Below, piece after piece: positions 59,593 through 64,000 of a stretch of 64,000 nucleotides of DNA. Position 1 is the first letter of the stretch. The number at the start of each line of letters is the position of its first letter. A program made the translations under genes and the position numbers. A model generated the notes under the pieces. The model was not told where the DNA came from. It did not search any database and was given only the letters and a program-made list of their open reading frames with translations. Source of the stretch: Nocardia macrotermitis (lineage in GTDB: Bacteria; Actinomycetota; Actinomycetes; Mycobacteriales; Mycobacteriaceae); contig NZ_WEGK01000005.1 in NCBI RefSeq assembly GCF_009604405.1, positions 434,001-498,000 of the forward strand. Reading direction: 5' to 3'.

Positions 59593-61163
59593 GCACTCAA
59601 TTCTTCCAGGAGGCCCCGGGTGTGGACACCCGTGGACCCGAACCCGTAGCCCTGACCGCCGCGGGCGCGGTGCGCGGATTCCACGACGGATCCGTGCACG
59701 TCTGGCGCAGTATTCCGTACGCGGCGGCTCCGGCCGGTCGCAAGCGGTTCCGGCGGCCGCAACCGCCGGTGCCGTGGGAGGGGGAACGGGACTGCACCGA
59801 ATTCGGCGAGATCGCGCCGCAGACGATGGGCACCATGGTCCCGGTCGATTCCGGATTGCGGATGGGCGAGGACTGCCTGTGGGTGAACGTGTGGGCTCCC
59901 GCCACGGCGCATTCCGAACCGCGTCCGGTGCTGGTCTGGTTGCACGGCGGTGCGTACTGTCTCGGGACCGCCGCCCAGGGCATCTACGACGGGCGCAAGC
60001 TCGCCGAGACCGGCGATGTCGTCGTGGTCGGGGTCAACTATCGGCTGGGTGCGCTGGGTTTTCTGGACCTCTCCTCACTCGGGCACGACTTCGTGCCGAA
60101 TCTGGGACTGCACGATCAGATCGCTGCACTGGAATGGGTGCGCGACAATATCGCCGCGTTCGGTGGCGACCCCGGCAATGTGACGCTGTTCGGTGAATCC
60201 TCGGGTGCGGGCTGTGTGACCGCGCTGCTCACCTCCCCTCCGGCGGCCGGGTTGTTCCATCGGGCCATCGCCCAGAGTCCGCCCGCCACTTCGGTTTTCG
60301 GACCCGAACGGGCCGCGGGTGTGGCGACCAGATTCCTGGAACTGGTGGATCTGCCGCGGCAGCGGGTCAAGGAACTGCTCGAATGCCCGATCGATCGGAT
60401 CGTGGAGGCGGCCGGAATCCTGCTGGACGAGGTGCCGCTGCAATCGCCGGGCAGGCTGGCCGCCGCGCCCGTGGTGGACGGTGAGCTGCTCCCCACCTAT
60501 CCCACCGATCGTTTCCAGCAGGGACGTTCGCATCGCGTGCCCCTGATGATCGGCACCAACCGGGACGAGGCGTCGCTTTTCCGGCTGTTCCGCTCGCCGA
60601 TCATGCCGGTCACCCCGGACGCGGTGAACGCCATGCTCAAGGGCGTCGCCGCCGATCATCCCGAGCTCTCGCCCGAGCGGATCGCCGAGATCACCTCGGC
60701 CTATCCGGATCTGAGCAAACCCCGTGGCGCACTGGCGATGTCGACCGACGCCGCGTTCCGGATGCCCGCGCACTGGGTCGCCGACGCGCACTCTCGGCAC
60801 ACCCGAACCTGGATGTACCGGTTCGACCAGGCCACCCCGATGCTGAAGGCGGCCCGGGTCGGAGCCGGACATGCCACCGAATTGCCCTACGTCTTCGGCA
60901 ATTTCGGCACCCTGAACCACGATCCGACGTTCTGGCTCGGCGGCCGCAAGGCGGCCATGGAGATCTCCGGCCGGATGATGCGGCGCTGGCTGGCCTTCGC
61001 CGAACACGGTGTCCCCGCGGCACTGGACGGATCCAAACACTGGCCGCCGTACCGCGAGTCCACCCGCGCGACCCTGGTCATCGATGCCGTCGACCGCGTA
61101 GTCGACGACCCGGACCACGACCTCTACACCGCCTGGGGCGATCAGGTCGTCGGCTTCAGCTGA
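59589..61163 (+). CDS. Carboxylesterase/lipase type B family protein
   Basis: 524 residues. The alpha/beta-hydrolase of the cholinesterase/pNB-esterase clan: oxyanion hole LVWLHGGAYCLG near residue 117, nucleophile NVTLFGESSGAGCVTALLTS near 200, probable acid in IGTNRDEASLFRLF near 322 and catalytic His in GAGHATELPYVFGNFG near 425. N-terminal RGFHDGSVHVWRSIPYAAAP is also typical. It hydrolyses carboxylic esters; physiological substrate unknown. ATG 59589 overlaps the stop of the 24-residue leader frame, so expression probably depends on its translation. It is convergent with a P450 gene, 8 bp apart. Confidence 0.93.
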   Translation: MSTQFFQEAPGVDTRGPEPVALTAAGAVRGFHDGSVHVWRSIPYAAAPAGRKRFRRPQPPVPWEGERDCTEFGEIAPQTMGTMVPVDSGLRMGEDCLWVNVWAPATAHSEPRPVLVWLHGGAYCLGTAAQGIYDGRKLAETGDVVVVGVNYRLGALGFLDLSSLGHDFVPNLGLHDQIAALEWVRDNIAAFGGDPGNVTLFGESSGAGCVTALLTSPPAAGLFHRAIAQSPPATSVFGPERAAGVATRFLELVDLPRQRVKELLECPIDRIVEAAGILLDEVPLQSPGRLAAAPVVDGELLPTYPTDRFQQGRSHRVPLMIGTNRDEASLFRLFRSPIMPVTPDAVNAMLKGVAADHPELSPERIAEITSAYPDLSKPRGALAMSTDAAFRMPAHWVADAHSRHTRTWMYRFDQATPMLKAARVGAGHATELPYVFGNFGTLNHDPTFWLGGRKAAMEISGRMMRRWLAFAEHGVPAALDGSKHWPPYRESTRATLVIDAVDRVVDDPDHDLYTAWGDQVVGFS

Positions 61164-61171
61164 CCTCTACC

Positions 61172-62473
61172 TCAGACCGGCGTGGTGTGCTCGGCCCTGC
61201 GGCCCAGGTTCGCGCGCATATGGCTGTAGCCGTGCAGGGTGAACAGGGGGCGTCGCTGCGGCGGGCCGTCCAGTCGCAGGTCGGGGAAGCGGTCGAACAG
61301 CGCGCGCAGGGCGTGGGTGGCTTCCATGCGGGCCAGGCTGGCGCCGAGGCAGGCGTGGATGCCGGAGGAGAAGGTCAGGTGCTCCTTGGCGTTGGCGCGG
61401 GTGATGTCGAAACGGTTCGGCTGCTCGAAGACGTTCGGATCGCGATTGGCGCCGGCCAGTGACAGCACGACGGTCGTGCCCTTGCGCAGCCGGACGCCCT
61501 CGTACTCGACCTCTTCCAGGGTCACCCGGCCGGTGTTCTGCACGGGTGCGTCGAAACGCAGCACCTCCTCGACGGCGTTGGGCCACAGTTCGGGCTCCGC
61601 GCGCAGCCGGGCGAGCTGGTCGGGGTGGGCGAGCAACTGCACGATGGCATTGCCGATGAGGTTGACCGTCGTCTCGAAGCCCGCGCCCATCAGCAGGCTC
61701 GCGGTGGCCTTGAGATCCTGCTCGTCCAGATCGCCCGCGGTGAGCAGGCTGGACAGGATGTCCTCGCCGGGGGAGCGGCGCAACTGCGCAAGGTGCCCGT
61801 CGGCGTATTCGTCCATCTCCCGGATGGCGGCCACGGCACCGCGATAGGAGTGCCACGGGATGCCGATATCCAGCAGCGGGCTGATCGCGTCGCCCCAGCC
61901 GAGGAACTGCTCCTTGGCGCTGCGCGGGAAACCGAGCATGTCGGAGATGATCGCGATCGGCACCTGCGCGGCGAAGTCGGCCACCAGATCGGCCGAGCCG
62001 TCGCCGGGCATGGCGTCCAGCAGCTCCTCGGTGACCGATTCGACGCGGTCCTGCAGACGGCGGATGGCGCGCGGGGTGAACGCCGCCGACACCGACCGCC
62101 GCATCCGGGTGTGCTCGGGCGGGTCGATGACGAGCATGGACGGCGGTTCGACCGGATTCGGCGGCAGCGGGGCCAGCCTGGTCAGTCCGCGCAGCGGCCG
62201 GGGGATGTCGAAACTCTCCGCGGCGCGGGTGCCCATCGCGTTGTCGCGCAGGATGTTCCGGCACAGATCGTGTTCGACGGTGACCCGGGCGAAGGGGGTG
62301 CGGACCAGCCGCCCCCGCGCGCGGATCGATTCGAGCAACGGATACGGATCGTGGGTGATCGCGGGATCGCCGAACAGCTGCGCGAGCGGATCGCCCCGCC
62401 GGGCGTACGTCTTGAGCGCCATCCGCGGCACGCCGTGCACCGACATCCAACGCAACCAGTACTGCGGTCCCAT
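61172..62473 (-). CDS. Cytochrome P450 (canonical)
   Basis: 433 residues. Canonical motifs: I-helix GAGFETTVNLIGN, ExxR in NAVEEVLRFDAPVQ, and haem loop FSSGIHACLGASLARMEA. It contrasts with the other P450 in the window, which lacks two of these. The N-terminal block VHGVPRMALKTYARRGDPLA recalls the CYP140 family of mycobacteria, but that assignment needs comparison. No ferredoxin or reductase gene is adjacent. ATG 62473 has a GGGGG run about 5 nt upstream; TTG 62485 is a weaker alternative. Confidence 0.92.
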   Translation of the reverse strand: MGPQYWLRWMSVHGVPRMALKTYARRGDPLAQLFGDPAITHDPYPLLESIRARGRLVRTPFARVTVEHDLCRNILRDNAMGTRAAESFDIPRPLRGLTRLAPLPPNPVEPPSMLVIDPPEHTRMRRSVSAAFTPRAIRRLQDRVESVTEELLDAMPGDGSADLVADFAAQVPIAIISDMLGFPRSAKEQFLGWGDAISPLLDIGIPWHSYRGAVAAIREMDEYADGHLAQLRRSPGEDILSSLLTAGDLDEQDLKATASLLMGAGFETTVNLIGNAIVQLLAHPDQLARLRAEPELWPNAVEEVLRFDAPVQNTGRVTLEEVEYEGVRLRKGTTVVLSLAGANRDPNVFEQPNRFDITRANAKEHLTFSSGIHACLGASLARMEATHALRALFDRFPDLRLDGPPQRRPLFTLHGYSHMRANLGRRAEHTTPV

Positions 62474-62634
62474 CACAACCCCCAAATCGTCGTTTCATCC
62501 GGTTGGACATCCACGGTACGCACGCGTACTACTCGCGGAAACGTCCTACGGTCGGACTCGAACCCCTACCGCGGTAGGACTGTCCCGACCCATGCTACGA
62601 GCGCGATACCAGGGCGTACACACTTCTTTCCCAG

Positions 62635-62686
62635 CCGCACCCGCTACCGGGAAAGGCACCCGGAACAGCCCACGAAGCGGGTGCGG
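62635..62686 (-). terminator. Second, long hairpin downstream of the TIGR03089 gene
   Basis: CCGCACCCGCT and AGCGGGTGCGG form a perfect 11-bp stem around 30 nt that contain an inner CCGGG/CCCGG stem. It lies after the shorter hairpin at 62701-62721. Confidence 0.6.
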
Positions 62687-62700
62687 ATCCATGAAAATGG

Positions 62701-62721
62701 TGCGGCAATCGGCCCGCCGCA
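62701..62721 (-). terminator. Terminator downstream of the TIGR03089 gene
   Basis: TGCGGC, 9-nt loop, GCCGCA, 9 bp past the stop codon; on the minus strand it is followed by ACCATTTTC, giving a short U-run. Confidence 0.6.
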
Positions 62722-62729
62722 CAGACCGA

Positions 62730-63446
62730 TCAGGACCGCGTGACGGTGACCCGCTCGACGCCGACGCGGTGCTCCCGCTTCGCCGGATCGGCATGGTCGA
62801 CCTGCACCAGCGACGCACCGGCGACATACACCGCGACCAACCCGTCGATCACCTCGGCGGCGGTCTCCCACGACCCCTCCGACAGCACCCGATCCTGCTC
62901 CGAGAACCCTTGCCGCGCAGCCGATTTGCGAGCGGCGGCCAATACCTCCGCCACCGATTCGCCGTCCAGCGCCGCCCCCGCCCCCCGCGGATGGAACTGA
63001 TCGCCGTGCGCCCGCACCGACGTCGCGAAATCGGTGATCCCGAGCGGTAGATCACGCACCGGCCCACCCATCGCGTCCAGCGACAACGCCAGCACCTCGG
63101 CGATATCGGCCACCTCGTCGAACCGTCCCGGCGTGGTCAGTGCGAGTTCGGCGTCGTCGTCGGCCCGCAACACCACCTCCACCCCCGCCCACCAGCACCC
63201 CAGCAGCACCGCGGCGGTCTGCCAGTGCGCGGGCAGCAGCACCGCGACCCGCGCGCCCGGGGTGAGACCGAATTCGTCGCGAATCAGGTTGGCGGTCTTG
63301 GCCGCCCAGTTGGCCAGGGTCAGCGCGGACAGTTCGATGCGGGCGCCCGTCGCGTCGTCGTAATAGGTGATCCGCGGCCCGGCCGGATCCCGGGCCAGGA
63401 TCGGCTCCAGCAGCGCATCGGTCAGGGTCTGGTTCAGTTCACGCAT
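62730..63446 (-). CDS. TIGR03089 family protein (AMP-binding-like N-terminal fragment)
   Basis: 238 residues. Resembles the first third of adenylate-forming enzymes: ITYYDDATGARIELSALTLA, then NWAAKTANLIRDEFGLTPGA and VAVLLPAHWQTAAVLLGCWW, but has no TSGT phosphate loop or later motifs. This is the recognised TIGR03089 layout of actinomycete proteins, usually next to an LCP-family gene as here. Function unknown. Its ATG lies 13 bp inside the upstream LCP gene, so the two are coupled. Confidence 0.88.
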   Translation of the reverse strand: MRELNQTLTDALLEPILARDPAGPRITYYDDATGARIELSALTLANWAAKTANLIRDEFGLTPGARVAVLLPAHWQTAAVLLGCWWAGVEVVLRADDDAELALTTPGRFDEVADIAEVLALSLDAMGGPVRDLPLGITDFATSVRAHGDQFHPRGAGAALDGESVAEVLAAARKSAARQGFSEQDRVLSEGSWETAAEVIDGLVAVYVAGASLVQVDHADPAKREHRVGVERVTVTRS

Positions 63447-64000
63447 TTCGGTCCGTTCTGGCCTGCGTCGATGGGAGCCGCGGGCGGGACCGGAGTCGCC
63501 GTGGTCGAACTCCCCGACGTATCGAACAGTTCGCCCGCCGCCGAGCCCGGACCAGAGTAGTCACCGGCCAGCACCACCCGCACGGCCCCCTCCGCCATCC
63601 CCGGCACCGCCAGCACCGGCAGCCCGCCCAGCGCCTTGGCCACCGCCGCGGCCTTGGCGTCGGTGGTCTTCGCCGCCAGCACCCGGCTCGTCGACACCGG
63701 CGCGCCCGCCCAGTTGTCCACCGTGCCGGTGCGGAAACCCTTGCCCGTCAACGCCTGTGCCACCTGCCCGGCCAGTCCCGAGGTGTCGCTCGCGTTGTAG
63801 ACATCCGCGGTGACCTGCGCGGGGGTGACGCCGCCCGAACCGGATCGGCCGACCAGCGAGGCGACATAGGTGCGGACCGCGGAGGTGTCCACCCGCACCA
63901 CCGATTCGCCGTCGTCGGTGGTGCCGTTGAGATCGGCCACCGGAATCGTCTCGAAACGCACCTGACCGCCGGTGAGATCCTGCAACTGCTTCATGAAATC
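63434..64000 (-). CDS. LytR-CpsA-Psr (LCP) family cell-wall protein, C-terminal part
   Basis: 188 codons plus stop are visible; the 5' part with the membrane helix and LCP catalytic domain lies beyond base 64000. What is seen is the end of the LCP domain (LQDLTGGQVRFETIPVADLN) and a LytR_C domain: VTADVYNASDTSGLAGQVAQ, then ALTGKGFRTGTVDNWAGAPV and LAVPGMAEGAVRVVLAGDYS, followed by a Ser/Thr/Pro-rich tail ending in a cysteine near the C-terminus. LCP proteins ligate arabinogalactan or other glycopolymers to peptidoglycan. It overlaps the TIGR03089 gene by 13 bp. Confidence 0.9.
   Translation of the reverse strand, partial: DFMKQLQDLTGGQVRFETIPVADLNGTTDDGESVVRVDTSAVRTYVASLVGRSGSGGVTPAQVTADVYNASDTSGLAGQVAQALTGKGFRTGTVDNWAGAPVSTSRVLAAKTTDAKAAAVAKALGGLPVLAVPGMAEGAVRVVLAGDYSGPGSAAGELFDTSGSSTTATPVPPAAPIDAGQNGPKCVN

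Overview
This 64 kb window is dense, high-GC chromosomal DNA from an actinomycete with a mycolic-acid-type envelope, most likely Nocardia or a close relative. The evidence is a Kgd-type fused 2-oxoglutarate enzyme, a PPE/EspG type VII module, a PtpB-like phosphatase, a LytR-CpsA-Psr protein, and a gene set (MFS transporter, kgd, TM0106-family protein, deaD) that recalls the Rv1248c-Rv1253 neighbourhood of Mycobacterium tuberculosis. Genus assignment is inference. I found no rRNA, tRNA, CRISPR array, transposase or phage gene. LAYOUT. 1-9 kb: start of an MFS exporter behind its PadR regulator, kgd, and a two-in-one ABC exporter. 9-14.5 kb: an HxlR regulator divergent from a membrane protein across a large palindrome, a three-gene cluster with a degenerate ABC ATPase, and an AraC-VOC pair. 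14.5-25 kb: an acyl-CoA-synthetase-like protein lacking its C-terminal domain, enoyl-CoA hydratase, PtpB-like phosphatase, a TetR-like protein without a DNA-binding domain, a PLP aldolase/deaminase, a P450 without the ExxR motif, and a TM0106 helicase/nuclease with degenerate catalytic motifs. 25-33 kb: hydrolase, orphan type VII module, phosphoribosyltransferase, nitrilase, DeaD helicase, a 29-bp tandem repeat and a secreted protein. 33-41 kb: paired acyl-CoA dehydrogenases, a CoA transferase, a TauD-type sulfatase dioxygenase and endonuclease IV. 41-46 kb: a Ser/Thr kinase and a MacB-type ABC pair. 46-58.4 kb: the most interesting block. 58.4-64 kb: a 31-residue peptide, YchJ, a SelT/W/H-like protein, an esterase behind a leader peptide, a second P450, a TIGR03089 protein and the end of an LCP protein. 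CANDIDATE SYSTEM. On the minus strand a SWIM/DUF5691 protein, a MoxR AAA ATPase, a DUF5682 protein and a VWA protein form a tightly coupled operon, followed after 47 bp by an ADP-ribosylglycohydrolase-like protein with an altered metal motif. Divergently, across 432 bp holding two abutting palindromes, lie an SMC/RecN-like ATPase with a CxxC hook and a small overlapping helical protein with a HEPN-like R-V-G-H-H signature. This layout resembles ATPase-centred stress or conflict systems; that function is inference. REGULATION. Several genes have a TANNNT hexamer 6 to 8 nt before the start codon and no Shine-Dalgarno sequence, the pattern of leaderless transcripts.
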